DNA of 61,547 nt. It comes from Anaerolineaceae bacterium (GTDB lineage Bacteria > Chloroflexota > Anaerolineae > Anaerolineales > Villigracilaceae). Where the stretch lies: assembly GCA_009885525.1 (NCBI GenBank), contig VFKN01000120.1, positions 1 through 61,547 of the forward strand, written 5' to 3'. Of this stretch, positions 16,983-25,956 are shown in pieces. Numbering within the stretch: the first letter of the stretch is position 1; every line of letters begins with the position of its first letter. Position numbers and translations under genes: made by a program. The notes beneath the pieces are model-generated. The model made no database searches. It saw only the letters and a program-made list of their open reading frames with translations, and was not told the DNA's origin.

Positions 16983-18226
16983 TCGGCGGGTGCACCCGCG
17001 AGCATGGGTTCATCGCCGTTATATTTTATTAAGTGGGGCCACTTCCAAACGATAAGGAGTGTGCCGATAACACAGCCGATGCCCCCGCTGATAACAGCGA
17101 ACGGCGCGCCGAAAAACTGCGCCACAGAGCCTGCCTCGATCTCACCGAGTTGCGGACCACCCTGAAAGAAAATTTGGTTCACACTGGTCATGCGTCCGCG
17201 AATAAAATCGGGTGTTTGCAATTGACGAATGGTATTGCGAATGATCGTACTGACGCCATCGGCTGCGCCTGTGGCCGCAATGGCGATCCACGCGATAATG
17301 AAGGAAGTGGTTGCGCCGAAAATAATGGTCGCTAATCCAAATACAATCACCGCGCCGAAAAAGAGTATGCCTTGTTTTCGCAACTCCTTGATCTGCGAAA
17401 TAATCAGCGCAGCGGATACTGCGCCCACAGCCGAAGCCGCGGAAAGATAGCCATACTCAACCACGCCAACATGCAAGACATCTTTCGCGATGATTGGCAT
17501 AAGTGTATTTGCAGAGGCGAAGAACGTCGCGACAAAATCCAGCAGCATGGTTGAGAGAATGATAGGCCTATCGAAGATGAAACGAATCCCTTCGCGAATC
17601 GATTCCATGCTGATGCCTGCGGTTTTTTCTGCAATACTCTGCGGCACGTTTCCGATCAGAGCCAGCGCAACCAGAACAGCTAAAAACGAGATCGCGTTGA
17701 AATAATAAACGGCGGCTTGTCCTGCAAAAGCAATGACGACTCCGCTCAGCGCGGGACCCAGCACAGATCCAACTTGAAATGAAGTAAATGTCATACTGAA
17801 TGCGTTGGGCAGATCTTTTTTAGGAAGCAGATTGGGAATCAACGCCTGACGTGAGGGACCGTCAAACGCAACGGCGATTGCTTGAATGGCGGTGATGATA
17901 TAGATATGCCAGATGGTCACCTGTCCAAATTGGGTGAACAACGCCAAAGCCAATGCAAGGAACGCCGCGACGCTTTGCGTCACAAACATCACTTTGCGCC
18001 GGTCAACAGAATCAGCCAGCGCGCCACCGATAAGGGAAAAAATGATCACGGGGAAAATGCGCGCAAGTCCAATGCCGCCCAGTGCAATGGGGTTTTTATT
18101 CAATTGGTTGATGTGCCAAAATAAAGCCCAGAGTTGCATCTGGGTTCCTGTGACGGAGATGAGTTGTCCAAGCCAAAGGTAGAAAAATTTTTTGTGCTTT
18201 AAGGAAGGGGGAATACGAAGAAACAT
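16979..18226 (-). CDS. MFS transporter (DHA3/EntS-like)
   Basis: 415 residues with about twelve hydrophobic segments and the MFS_3 motif between helices 2 and 3 (GGALADSVDRRKVM). Members export siderophores, macrolides or other small molecules by proton antiport. It lies 5 bp downstream of nadE in a five-gene minus-strand run. Substrate cannot be predicted. Confidence 0.88.
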   Translation of the reverse strand: MFLRIPPSLKHKKFFYLWLGQLISVTGTQMQLWALFWHINQLNKNPIALGGIGLARIFPVIIFSLIGGALADSVDRRKVMFVTQSVAAFLALALALFTQFGQVTIWHIYIITAIQAIAVAFDGPSRQALIPNLLPKKDLPNAFSMTFTSFQVGSVLGPALSGVVIAFAGQAAVYYFNAISFLAVLVALALIGNVPQSIAEKTAGISMESIREGIRFIFDRPIILSTMLLDFVATFFASANTLMPIIAKDVLHVGVVEYGYLSAASAVGAVSAALIISQIKELRKQGILFFGAVIVFGLATIIFGATTSFIIAWIAIAATGAADGVSTIIRNTIRQLQTPDFIRGRMTSVNQIFFQGGPQLGEIEAGSVAQFFGAPFAVISGGIGCVIGTLLIVWKWPHLIKYNGDEPMLAGAPAD

Positions 18227-18231
18227 AATTA

Positions 18232-19059
18232 TTAAGTTCCCCAGTCGCGTAAATATAAAAAGTCATAACCGATGGTGCGGTTGCTGACCTTGGCAATCGG
18301 CGGCTGCATACGTTTGAATTGGTTGCGGCGGATACGTTTCGTAACAGTCTCGACAAAAGTTTTATCAAAACCGGCTTCCATCGTCTCCAGCGGACTATAA
18401 CGCTGGTCCACCAAAAGATATAAGAGTTTATCCACATCTTCATAGGTAAAGCCTAATTCTTTTTCATCGGTTTGATCTTCCCACAAATCGGCAGAAGGCG
18501 GCTTATCAATGATCGGCGCGGGGATGTTCATTGCGCGCGAGAGTTCGCGTACCTGTGTTTTATACAAATCGCCGATTGGATTCATCGCGCTGGCGGAATC
18601 GCCATAATGCGTGCTGTATCCAAGTAGTATCTCGGTTTTGTTACTCGTGCCGATCACGAGTCCTTTAAAGACTTCGCTTTGATCGAACAGGACAATCATG
18701 CGCTCACGCGCCATGATGTTGCCCTTACGCATATTGGAAATTTCAGGGTCGAGTTTAAACAGCGGCTCGACCATATCCGTGATTTCGATGGTTTTGCTTT
18801 GCACACCAAGTTGATCAATGAGCAGTTGCGCGTGATCGAGGGAACCTTTGCTGGAGGCTTTATACGGCATCCGCACCGCGAGGACATTCTCCGCGCCGAG
18901 GGCTTCGGCAGCCAACGCGCACGAAAGCGCGGAGTCCAATCCGCCCGAGAGACCGACAACCGCGCGAGACATTCCAACACGTGTGACTTCAGACTTAAGG
19001 AAGCCCACTAGAATATTGCGGGCAAGTTCGGTATTGATGGTGAGGTTGATGTCATTCAT
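18232..19059 (-). CDS. nadE: NAD+ synthetase, synthetase domain only (NadE)
   Basis: 275 residues. The N-type ATP pyrophosphatase loop GLSGGLDSAL is at about 36-45, and VIGTSNKTEILLGYSTHYGD is the deamido-NAD/ATP region. It adenylates and amidates nicotinate adenine dinucleotide to NAD+. The length is that of the ammonia-dependent enzyme, with no glutaminase domain fused. A separate nitrilase-superfamily protein two genes upstream could supply ammonia from glutamine. A HEPN/MNT pair lies between them. The gene lies 30 bp after the HEPN gene. Confidence 0.93.
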   Translation of the reverse strand: MNDINLTINTELARNILVGFLKSEVTRVGMSRAVVGLSGGLDSALSCALAAEALGAENVLAVRMPYKASSKGSLDHAQLLIDQLGVQSKTIEITDMVEPLFKLDPEISNMRKGNIMARERMIVLFDQSEVFKGLVIGTSNKTEILLGYSTHYGDSASAMNPIGDLYKTQVRELSRAMNIPAPIIDKPPSADLWEDQTDEKELGFTYEDVDKLLYLLVDQRYSPLETMEAGFDKTFVETVTKRIRRNQFKRMQPPIAKVSNRTIGYDFLYLRDWGT

Positions 19060-19089
19060 TAATATCTATCTTCACATGCATAAATGTTT

Positions 19090-19434
19090 TTACTTTTTCA
19101 GCATCGCGAAACGCGGTTTCTGCATCGGATTGGTCTGCCGACGCCCAGGATAACGATATAAAACAGCATAATCCTCCAATCGATCTAGAAATTCCCGACA
19201 TTCCTCAAAAGAAGAATCAATAGCCAAACATAGTTCAAGCAGTTCGACCAAATTATGAACCTTGGGAAAATCCACCTTATTTTTGAACAAGAAAGCCTTT
19301 AGATATTTTTCAGCCATTTGCTGAGAATGAAAACAAACAGCATCATGGTTTCCGCCGCTTACCTCCATTTCCCTTTTTGCAACGGCGTAATCTCCTTCGG
19401 CTTTTGATATCCACTCAGCGAGTATTTCGTTCAT
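19090..19434 (-). CDS. HEPN domain protein
   Basis: 114 residues, all helical in character, with the PF05168-type pattern: SKAEGDYAVAKRE, CFHSQQMAEKYLKAFL (about 35-50), HNLVELLELC and a C-terminal YRYPG. The R-x4-6-H ribonuclease motif of toxic HEPN proteins is not obvious. It overlaps the MNT gene by 20 bases, so the two are translationally coupled. Such pairs are often toxin-antitoxin or nucleotide-modification modules. Whether this one is active cannot be told. Confidence 0.85.
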   Translation of the reverse strand: MNEILAEWISKAEGDYAVAKREMEVSGGNHDAVCFHSQQMAEKYLKAFLFKNKVDFPKVHNLVELLELCLAIDSSFEECREFLDRLEDYAVLYRYPGRRQTNPMQKPRFAMLKK

Positions 19435-19792
19435 AAAGGACCCTGCCTCTTTGTAAAATTTCTTTTAAGAAAAAATCGCCCAAATCAATTCGTTTTGAAA
19501 GAGATAACGGCGTTTTTACAATCAAGTCCAGACCAAAATGATATTCAATCGCCCTTCGGATGGACACGGATAATTCTCGCTCTTTAAGGGAGGAATCCAT
19601 AACAATAAGTAAATCTACATCACTCACGGGCGTTGGTTTTCCATAAGCATATGACCCAAACAAAACAATCTTGAGTGGTTTGAATTTTTCCACAATTTGA
19701 CTGACTACATCATCAATTGCTGCTTGCGGAATGCGATCACGTTTATTGATTGGCAAAACGGATGCATTTCTTGCGGCTGGAGTTATCATCAC
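19415..19792 (-). CDS. MNT-type minimal nucleotidyltransferase
   Basis: 125 residues. The polymerase-beta-like signature GSYAYGKPTPVSDVDLLIV (about 46-64) has the G-S helix turn and both metal-binding Asp residues, and GLDLIV offers the third Asp. In HEPN/MNT modules the MNT protein can neutralise its HEPN partner by transferring AMP to it. The gene lies between the nitrilase gene (39 bp away) and the overlapping HEPN gene. Confidence 0.87.
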   Translation of the reverse strand: MMITPAARNASVLPINKRDRIPQAAIDDVVSQIVEKFKPLKIVLFGSYAYGKPTPVSDVDLLIVMDSSLKERELSVSIRRAIEYHFGLDLIVKTPLSLSKRIDLGDFFLKEILQRGRVLYERNTR

Positions 19793-19831
19793 AAAATTAA
19801 CCTCAAATCAAATTATACGAGATGTTTGACC

Positions 19832-20680
19832 CTACTTCTGTAATATCCGCTGCAACTCAGACATGGTCAGGTTTGTGCGCTCATCACGTAATAATGGCAA
19901 ACGCGCGCGCGTACGGCGGAGTTGATTCAAATCCAATTGCGTAAAGGTGAGGGCTTCTTCGTTGTAAGGTCCGTGCGCGAGTTCTTCACCATTAGGATCA
20001 AAAGCCACTGCCCCGCCCCAGAAGTGAAGTCCATCCTCATAACCGACACGATTTGCATGAGCGATAAAAGACGTAAACATGCTCGCGTACGCTTTGGTCA
20101 CACGCTCCACCCAGCGCGCGGATTCGAGTTTCTCCTTGTCATTCAATCCGCGCCCCGGAGAAGCGGATGAGAACAGCATAATATCCGCGCCATCGAGCCA
20201 GAGCAGATATGGCGGCGACGCGTGCCAAAAATCCTCGCAGATGAGCATGCCCACGCGCCCGAAACGCGTATCAAATGCGCGGACAGAATCTCCCCACGCA
20301 AAGAATCTACCTTCGTCGAATAATCCATAAGTTGGGAGATAAACTTTATGATGAACGTGCAGCACCTTGCCAGCGGAAAGATACGCGGAGGCGATATAAA
20401 ACCGGTGACGCGAGTCCTCATCCACAAAACCGACAACGATATCCAGATCATGGCTTTCTTTGAGTAAATGCTTGAAAACAGGATCGTCATCTGTGGGTTT
20501 ATGCGCGACCGAAGCGACCAGGTCCTGCAAAACATATCCAGTTAAAGAAAGTTCAGGGAAAACGAGCAGATCGGTTTTTTCGGCTTTGGCTTGCTCAATA
20601 TAAGCCATGTGTTTTTCAAGATTGGATTCAACATCCCCCAATTTGGTGTTGATCTGGGCAAGGGCTAGATTTAGTTTCAT
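19832..20680 (-). CDS. Nitrilase-superfamily amidohydrolase, likely glutaminase partner of NadE
   Basis: 282 residues. The nitrilase triad is complete: Glu in FPELSLTGY (about 44), Lys in HHKVYLPTYG (about 112) and Cys in MLICEDFWH (about 147). The GYVLQDLVASV and LPTYGLFDEGRFF blocks resemble the N-terminal glutaminase domain of glutamine-dependent NAD synthetase. With the short NadE encoded in the same run, the simplest reading is a split glutamine-dependent enzyme. A free amidohydrolase acting on another amide is the alternative. Confidence 0.85.
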   Translation of the reverse strand: MKLNLALAQINTKLGDVESNLEKHMAYIEQAKAEKTDLLVFPELSLTGYVLQDLVASVAHKPTDDDPVFKHLLKESHDLDIVVGFVDEDSRHRFYIASAYLSAGKVLHVHHKVYLPTYGLFDEGRFFAWGDSVRAFDTRFGRVGMLICEDFWHASPPYLLWLDGADIMLFSSASPGRGLNDKEKLESARWVERVTKAYASMFTSFIAHANRVGYEDGLHFWGGAVAFDPNGEELAHGPYNEEALTFTQLDLNQLRRTRARLPLLRDERTNLTMSELQRILQK

Positions 20681-20744
20681 TGCCCAAATCTTACCACTAA
20701 AAAAACAGACCCCAAAGGTTTTTGAAACCTTTAGAGTCTACCTG

Positions 20745-20831
20745 CGGGGAGGGGGGGATTCGAACCCCCGGTGGACCGGAGCCCACAATAGTTTTCGAGA
20801 CTATCCCATTCAGCCACTCTGGCACCTCCCC
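20745..20831 (-). tRNA. tRNA-Ser (CGA)
   Basis: On the minus strand a 7-bp acceptor stem, GGGGAGG (20831-20825) with CCTCCCC (20752-20746), a 7-base anticodon loop CTCGAAA giving anticodon CGA, a long variable arm and a TTCGAAT T-loop. 87 bases, as expected for a class II serine tRNA. The 3' CCA is not encoded. It lies 34 bp downstream of the beta-CASP nuclease gene, so it could be co-transcribed with the RNase D operon. Confidence 0.95.
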
Positions 20832-20864
20832 AAGTTCAAGCGGCGAGATTATACCCGAATTTTT

Positions 20865-22259
20865 TTACAGTTCAACGCTTTCGTGCAGGTCGGGATAATG
20901 TACGCTATCCATATTTTTTTCTTTGAGCAAGCGCGTCAATGTTATGGCTTGTTTTTCTTCGCCGTGCACTAAAAAGATGTGCTTGACGGAATCCTTCACG
21001 TTCATCGCATACTTCATCAACAAATCCTGACCCGCGTGACCTGAAAGCCCGCCGATGGTGGCGACATCACATTTGCGCTCGTATACCTCATCAAAGATGC
21101 GCACCTGCGCTTCACGATCGGCTAATCTACGTCCCAGCGTCTCAGGTGCCTGCCACGAAACGATACAGATTGTATTCTTTGGGTTTTCAACATTGTTGCG
21201 AATGTGATGCACAATGCGCCCGTTCTCAGCCATGCCCGAAGCGGAGATGATCACCATGGGCTCTTTGCGTTCATTCAAGGCTTTTGATTCTTCCACAGAT
21301 TTGACATACGTCAGCATCTTGAAATCCAATGCTGGGTGACGTGCTTCCAACACAAATTGACGCGTTTCTTCATCGTAACATTCAGGATGATCTTTGAACA
21401 CTTTTGAAGCATTGACCGCCAGCGGACTATCCACAAAGACAGGCGCACTCGGCACATCGTTATCATGCATCATCTGATTCAAATGCAAGACGATTTCCTG
21501 CGTGCGACCCACTGCGAAAGCAGGCACGATCACTTTTCCGCCGCGCTCCAATGTCTTTTTAACTACATCCCTGAATTCGACAAAAGCCTGCTCAGGATCA
21601 CTGTGACTTTTATCCCCATAAGTTGATTCCATGATCATGTAATCTGCGTAATCGGGCAGCACGGGGTCGCGCAATAAAGGCAGTTTATATCTGCCAATAT
21701 CACCCGAAAACCACAAGCGGAATTTTTTGCCGTGCTCTTCAATATCCAGCGAAATACCCGCAGAGCCCAAAATATGTCCCGCTTCATAAAAGCGCGCAAC
21801 TACACCCGGGATCGGCTCGAAGGCATCGCCATAATTCACGCCATCAAATAAACCCGCGACCTTGTCCGCATCTGCCTGCGTGTACAAAGGCTCAATCGGA
21901 GATTCGCCGCGCTGTGCGCGTTTCCTGTTCACGAATACCGCATCGGATTCCTGGATGCGCGCAGAATCCGCGACCATCAAACTCGCAAGGTCAACAGTTG
22001 CATGGGTTGCAAAAATTTTTTTCTCAAAATCTTTCTTGACAAGATTTGGCAAATTGCCCGAATGATCAATATGCGCGTGCGAAAGAATAACCGCATCCAC
22101 TTTGCGCGGATCATATTTGAAGTTCAAATTACGCTCATAAGATTCCGAGCGTTTCCCCTGATACATCCCGCAATCCAAAAGCAATTTCGCGCCGTTGATT
22201 TCGAGCAAATGCTGGCTGCCCGTCACCGTATGCGCCGCGCCATGAAAACTAATCCGCAT
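20865..22259 (-). CDS. Beta-CASP metallo-beta-lactamase RNase (RMMBL domain)
   Basis: 464 residues from ATG 22259, which has GGAGG five bases upstream; a TTG four codons earlier is less likely. Motif 2 HAHIDHSG (about 67-74), SGDIGRYKLPLL and ESTYGDKSH mark the metallo-beta-lactamase part. VPAFAVGRTQEIV and the C-terminal SGHAGQDLL and HGEEKQA blocks mark the beta-CASP and RMMBL parts. The family is related to CPSF-73 and archaeal CPSF nucleases and cuts RNA. It overlaps the rnd gene by 11 bases, forming a two-nuclease operon followed by a tRNA. Confidence 0.93.
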   Translation of the reverse strand: MRISFHGAAHTVTGSQHLLEINGAKLLLDCGMYQGKRSESYERNLNFKYDPRKVDAVILSHAHIDHSGNLPNLVKKDFEKKIFATHATVDLASLMVADSARIQESDAVFVNRKRAQRGESPIEPLYTQADADKVAGLFDGVNYGDAFEPIPGVVARFYEAGHILGSAGISLDIEEHGKKFRLWFSGDIGRYKLPLLRDPVLPDYADYMIMESTYGDKSHSDPEQAFVEFRDVVKKTLERGGKVIVPAFAVGRTQEIVLHLNQMMHDNDVPSAPVFVDSPLAVNASKVFKDHPECYDEETRQFVLEARHPALDFKMLTYVKSVEESKALNERKEPMVIISASGMAENGRIVHHIRNNVENPKNTICIVSWQAPETLGRRLADREAQVRIFDEVYERKCDVATIGGLSGHAGQDLLMKYAMNVKDSVKHIFLVHGEEKQAITLTRLLKEKNMDSVHYPDLHESVEL

Positions 22260-23382
22260 TTTTACCTCCAATTACTTTCAATATCTGCGCGCCATACTTC
22301 TCAACACGTGAAGGGGTGTCTTTCATCAGCACACTTAATTCTTCAATGTCGTCTGGCGGATTTTCAGAAAGAATAGCCAAATAAGGTTTTGGCAGGATAA
22401 CATCAGACTCGACGCCCATCTCGATTCCGATTTTTTTTCTCCACGCTTTTAATTTCTCGAACCGACGCAGGAACGCATCATTCTTAACGTCGATCTGCTT
22501 GCGCTGAACGAGTGGAGCCTCCACCCCATGTTTGATCGCCGCCAAAACAGAATCACCCCACAAACGAATCTGCTTCTCGCTCAAACCGGCCGCTGAAAGA
22601 TCAACTTTCAGTTCAGGTGGATTCTTAGACAAGATCACAAAGACGTCATCCATGATCACTTTATAAGGCGGACGATTTAATTTCTCTGCCTCGTGGTCGC
22701 GCCATTTGCATAATTGCGCCACAATTGTCAACTCGCGCAGACTAAGGTCTTTGCGCGCCGCAAAACGCATCCACGATTCGCTGCTGATTTTTTGCTTTGC
22801 TTCCTCCATAGCGCAAGCGCGGAAAAAATCCTCTTTCGCAAATTGCAAACGATCTGTTTGGATCAATTCTTTTTCAAGGACATCGCGTAAATCAAAAAGG
22901 TAATGCGTATCCAACCGCGCATAATGAATCTGCTCCTTGGTCAGCGGACGCGCAGCCCAATTTGCCTTTTGGTGGCGTTTATCGGTGCGGATGCCGAACT
23001 TCTCACCGAGCAGCCGATCCAACCCGACGGCGGGATAGCCCAACACGCGCGCGGCTTGCATCGTATCAAATAGATTCGCGAAGTCGAAATGAAAATCGCG
23101 CCGCAGACAGATCAAATCATATTCTGCGGCGTGGAATATTTTTTCGATATTCGGGTTTGAAAAAATGGGAGCCAGTATGCTGAGGTCTCTTAATACAAGC
23201 GGATCAACGAGATAATCGGCTTTGATTGAAGAGAATTGCATCAGACAAACCTGTTCGCGGAAGGCATGCAGGCTGTTCGATTCGGTATCGACTGCCACAC
23301 GGCTTTGCGTGGACAGGTCATCTACCATTTGCAGCAAAAGCTGTTTTGTATTTACCCAAACGGGCGGCTGGAGTTCAGACAT
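22249..23382 (-). CDS. rnd: Ribonuclease D
   Basis: 377 residues. DEDD exonuclease motifs: VDTESNSLH (about 35-43), the ExoII region FHAAEYDL, and ExoIII ARLDTHYLFDL (about 155-165). An HRDC domain follows (about 205-285, LRELTIVAQLCKWRDHEAE). RNase D trims the 3' end of tRNA precursors. It overlaps the beta-CASP nuclease gene, and tRNA-Ser is the next gene in the same direction. Confidence 0.95.
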   Translation of the reverse strand: MSELQPPVWVNTKQLLLQMVDDLSTQSRVAVDTESNSLHAFREQVCLMQFSSIKADYLVDPLVLRDLSILAPIFSNPNIEKIFHAAEYDLICLRRDFHFDFANLFDTMQAARVLGYPAVGLDRLLGEKFGIRTDKRHQKANWAARPLTKEQIHYARLDTHYLFDLRDVLEKELIQTDRLQFAKEDFFRACAMEEAKQKISSESWMRFAARKDLSLRELTIVAQLCKWRDHEAEKLNRPPYKVIMDDVFVILSKNPPELKVDLSAAGLSEKQIRLWGDSVLAAIKHGVEAPLVQRKQIDVKNDAFLRRFEKLKAWRKKIGIEMGVESDVILPKPYLAILSENPPDDIEELSVLMKDTPSRVEKYGAQILKVIGGKNAD

Positions 23383-23426
23383 ATTAATTGATTATAAACC
23401 TTATACTTTCGGCTGAGAAATTAAAA

Positions 23427-23864
23427 TTACCTTTCAAGTTCCTTTTCCATGACCATGCCGTCTTCGCCATCGTCATAGTATCCCTTCCAAAGATCTGTTG
23501 TGACATAGCCCTCTTTCTCGTACATTGAAATAGCAACGTGATTGGACAAACGCACCGTCAAACGGGAGCGCGGCACACCCAGGCTTTTTTCACAGGCACG
23601 CAAAAGCGCATGTCCAACGCCGCGGCGTCTGTAACGCAGATCAACAGCAATCGTGGCGACCCATCCCCAACCCTGGCTCGGCCGCGGATCGCCGCCGACG
23701 AATCCGATCATCTGGTTATCATCCACAGCCTTAAGCCGGACCACTTCGGGCATGGTCAACATGGCGATCAGATCAAACAGCGACCATGCATCTTTGCCGA
23801 AACTTTCTTTTTCCAGTTTATGCAGTGTGTTGAGATCAAGGATGGAGGCTTTGGTAATTTCCAT
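23427..23864 (-). CDS. GNAT-family N-acetyltransferase (RimI-like)
   Basis: 145 residues from ATG 23864 (MEITKASILDLN); a TTG six codons upstream is also open. The acetyl-CoA loop RYRRRGVGHALL (about 75-86) and C-terminal NHVAISMYEKEGY are typical of RimI-like enzymes, which acetylate protein N termini or small amines. It is separated from the slipin gene by a perfect 46-bp palindrome. Target unknown. Confidence 0.85.
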   Translation of the reverse strand: MEITKASILDLNTLHKLEKESFGKDAWSLFDLIAMLTMPEVVRLKAVDDNQMIGFVGGDPRPSQGWGWVATIAVDLRYRRRGVGHALLRACEKSLGVPRSRLTVRLSNHVAISMYEKEGYVTTDLWKGYYDDGEDGMVMEKELER

Positions 23865-23883
23865 ATAAATGGATTGTATCAAT

Positions 23884-23929
23884 AAAAAAGGTGTAGGGAC
23901 GCAGCATGCTGCGTCCCTACACCTTTTTT
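23884..23929. terminator. Perfect 46-bp palindrome, terminator-like
   Basis: Each 23-bp arm is the exact complement of the other, centred on GCATGC between 23906 and 23907, with A-tracts on the left and T-tracts on the right. It lies 8 bp after the slipin stop and just upstream of the GNAT gene, so it can end slipin transcription in either direction. A looser relative of the same GTAGGG...CCCTAC type is at 58416-58446. Confidence 0.85.
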
Positions 23930-23936
23930 TTGTTAT

Positions 23937-24845
23937 TTAGCCTTTTGGGTTTTTACCGAGGAAGTTTTCCATCATGCTGGTAAATTCCATCGGGAAAATA
24001 AACTTGGTGGAGGGGCTTGCGCCGAGGGCTTTGAGCGCCTCGAAATACTGCAAGGTCATCGTCTTTTGATCGACAGTTTTTGCGGCTTCAAATATTTTTT
24101 CCAAAGCGACTGCAAAACCTTCCGCGCGTAAAGCCTGTGATTGTTTATCACCTTCAGCGCGCAGGATGTTGGATTCGCGTTCACCCTGAGCCGATAGGAT
24201 CGCGGCCTGCTTGGTGCCTTCGGCGCGATTCTTCGCGGCTTCCTGGTCACCCATCGATTCGGTCACCAGCGCGCGGCGGATACGCTCAGCGGACATCTGG
24301 CGGTTCATCGCGTCTTGCACTTCGCGCGGCGGCACGATCTCGCGGATTTCCACATTGGTCACTTTGACACCCCAGCGTTCGGTCACTTCATCCAAACGGG
24401 TGCGCAGCATGTTGTTAATATGTTCGCGCTCAGAAAGCACATCATCCAGCGGAATACCGCCGATGACCGCGCGCAGCGTAGTCGCCGCAATACCCGCAGC
24501 AGCAGCTTCAAAGTTACCTACCTGCAAAACGGATTGGGCCGGGTCAAGCACCTTGAAATACCACAGGAAGTCAATTGAAATGGGAGCGTTATCTTTTGTG
24601 ATCGATACCTGATGCGGCACTTCGCGGAGCTGCTCGCGCAAATCCACTTTAATGGGGCGATCCACACCGGGGATGAGGATGACCAAGCCGGGCCCCTTGG
24701 GTTTGTCCAGCACGCGCCCTAAACGAAAGACGACCAGGCGCTGATATTCCGGCACAACGCGGATCATATTGAAGAGCGCAATGACACCCACGAAAAGCAA
24801 TGCGCCAACAATACAAAATAAAGTACTGCCAATCAAACCATTCAT
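23937..24845 (-). CDS. SPFH/Band-7 protein (slipin/stomatin-like)
   Basis: 302 residues. One N-terminal membrane segment (about 5-25), then the Band-7 domain (VPEYQRLVVFRLGRVL; IREIVPPREVQDAMNRQMSAERIRRA) and a helical Ala/Glu-rich coiled coil with AEGDKQSQALRAEGFA. Proteins of this type form oligomeric membrane microdomain scaffolds. The NfeD-like gene directly upstream (36 bp) is its standard partner. Confidence 0.92.
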   Translation of the reverse strand: MNGLIGSTLFCIVGALLFVGVIALFNMIRVVPEYQRLVVFRLGRVLDKPKGPGLVILIPGVDRPIKVDLREQLREVPHQVSITKDNAPISIDFLWYFKVLDPAQSVLQVGNFEAAAAGIAATTLRAVIGGIPLDDVLSEREHINNMLRTRLDEVTERWGVKVTNVEIREIVPPREVQDAMNRQMSAERIRRALVTESMGDQEAAKNRAEGTKQAAILSAQGERESNILRAEGDKQSQALRAEGFAVALEKIFEAAKTVDQKTMTLQYFEALKALGASPSTKFIFPMEFTSMMENFLGKNPKG

Positions 24846-24881
24846 AGTTGTTTCTCCTTATTATTGAATAAAAATATGAAC

Positions 24882-25472
24882 TTATTCGACCTTTTCAACC
24901 ACGAGAGTAAATCCCTCGCGGCGTATCACACGGATATGACTTCCACTTGCAATTTTCTTTTCACTGCGGGCTGACCACAACTCCCCATTCACATACACGC
25001 TGCCATCATTTTGGATGACAGTCCGCGCCTCGCCCGCCTGACCAATTAATGCTTCGAGATCATGCGTGGGACGGGTGGTCAATGTCTGCAAAAACTTGAT
25101 CGCCACAAACCAAAATATTCCCGCGAGGATTCCCGATGAAAGCAGGGCAACGATCGGGTTGACCGAAAACCACTCGTCTTCATTCGCAAAAAGGAATACC
25201 GATCCCATCACCAGCAAAAAAATGGAAACGCCGAGAAATATCTTTTTGCTTGTTTTGGCGGCGTACCCAAACGGGATGACGCTCAAAATCAACAGCGCCA
25301 ACGCCCACCAATTGATGGATAGATTGTAGGCCGCGTAGCCCGCCAGCAGGAAACAAAAGATCGCGCCGATTTCCAGAACCCCCGTCCCCGGCGTGACCAC
25401 AGCCAGCAAAGCCAATATAATACCGCTCAGCAAAATCAGATATGCAAAATTGGGATCCAGTAGAAAGTCCAT
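24882..25472 (-). CDS. NfeD-like membrane protein
   Basis: 196 residues. Four to five hydrophobic segments in the first 125 residues, then a C-terminal OB-fold (about 135-196: ALIGQAGEARTVIQNDGSVYVNGELWSA). This is the short NfeD form without a ClpP-like protease domain. NfeD proteins pair with slipins, and the slipin gene follows. A minus-strand TATAAT (25492-25487) lies about 15 bases upstream of the ATG, giving a short leader. Confidence 0.9.
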   Translation of the reverse strand: MDFLLDPNFAYLILLSGIILALLAVVTPGTGVLEIGAIFCFLLAGYAAYNLSINWWALALLILSVIPFGYAAKTSKKIFLGVSIFLLVMGSVFLFANEDEWFSVNPIVALLSSGILAGIFWFVAIKFLQTLTTRPTHDLEALIGQAGEARTVIQNDGSVYVNGELWSARSEKKIASGSHIRVIRREGFTLVVEKVE

Positions 25473-25486
25473 TGTGCCTCTGTTTG

Positions 25487-25492
25487 ATTATA
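25487..25492 (-). promoter_or_regulatory. -10 box of the NfeD-slipin operon
   Basis: TATAAT on the minus strand; no convincing -35 box at the right distance. Start of transcription would be about 8 bases before the ATG. Confidence 0.4.
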
Positions 25493-25589
25493 CAACAAGA
25501 TGAGAGGTTTTAATTCTGATGAAGTAGGGGCGTGAATTTAAGTTAGAATAAACTCGTTAACAAATCCATATCATGAAACTGGTTAAAAA

Positions 25590-25952
25590 ATGACAAAAAA
25601 AGATTACCTAGACCAAATTATTCAAGGAGATTGTGAAAAAGTTTTAGAAGACCTTCCAGACAACTCGATTGATTTAATTTTCACTTCCCCGCCTTATGCT
25701 GATCAACGAACAAAAACTTATGGCGGAATCAATCCCAATCATTATGTAGATTGGTTTTTACCCAAAGCCGCACAATTCAAACGCGTCTTAAAACCTACAG
25801 GCACCTTTATCTTGAACATCAAAGAACGAGTTGTTGATGGGGAGCGTCACACTTATGTAATTGATCTAATTATAAAAATGCGAGAACAAGGCTGGTTGTG
25901 GACAGAGGGATACATTTGGCATAAAAAAAATTCTCAGATCGAGAAAAGGTAA
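25590..25952 (+). pseudogene. Truncated site-specific DNA methyltransferase (N6/N4 type)
   Basis: 120 residues. It begins like an intact beta-class enzyme (DYLDQIIQGDCEKVLEDLPDN) and has catalytic motif IV as TSPPYAD (about 31-37), then ends abruptly after IWHKKN. In beta-class enzymes the SAM-binding motif (FxGxGTT) lies in the C-terminal half, which is missing, so methylation is not expected. The loss starts at an A8 run (25923-25930), and a nuclease gene begins 5 bases after the stop. The segment is AT-richer than its neighbours, as are the next two genes, suggesting horizontal origin. Confidence 0.75.
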
Positions 25953-25956
25953 AGAA

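Noticed and set aside
19090..19792. HEPN/MNT as a proven toxin-antitoxin system
   Set aside because: The R-x4-6-H catalytic motif of toxic HEPN proteins is not evident, so only the domain call is made.
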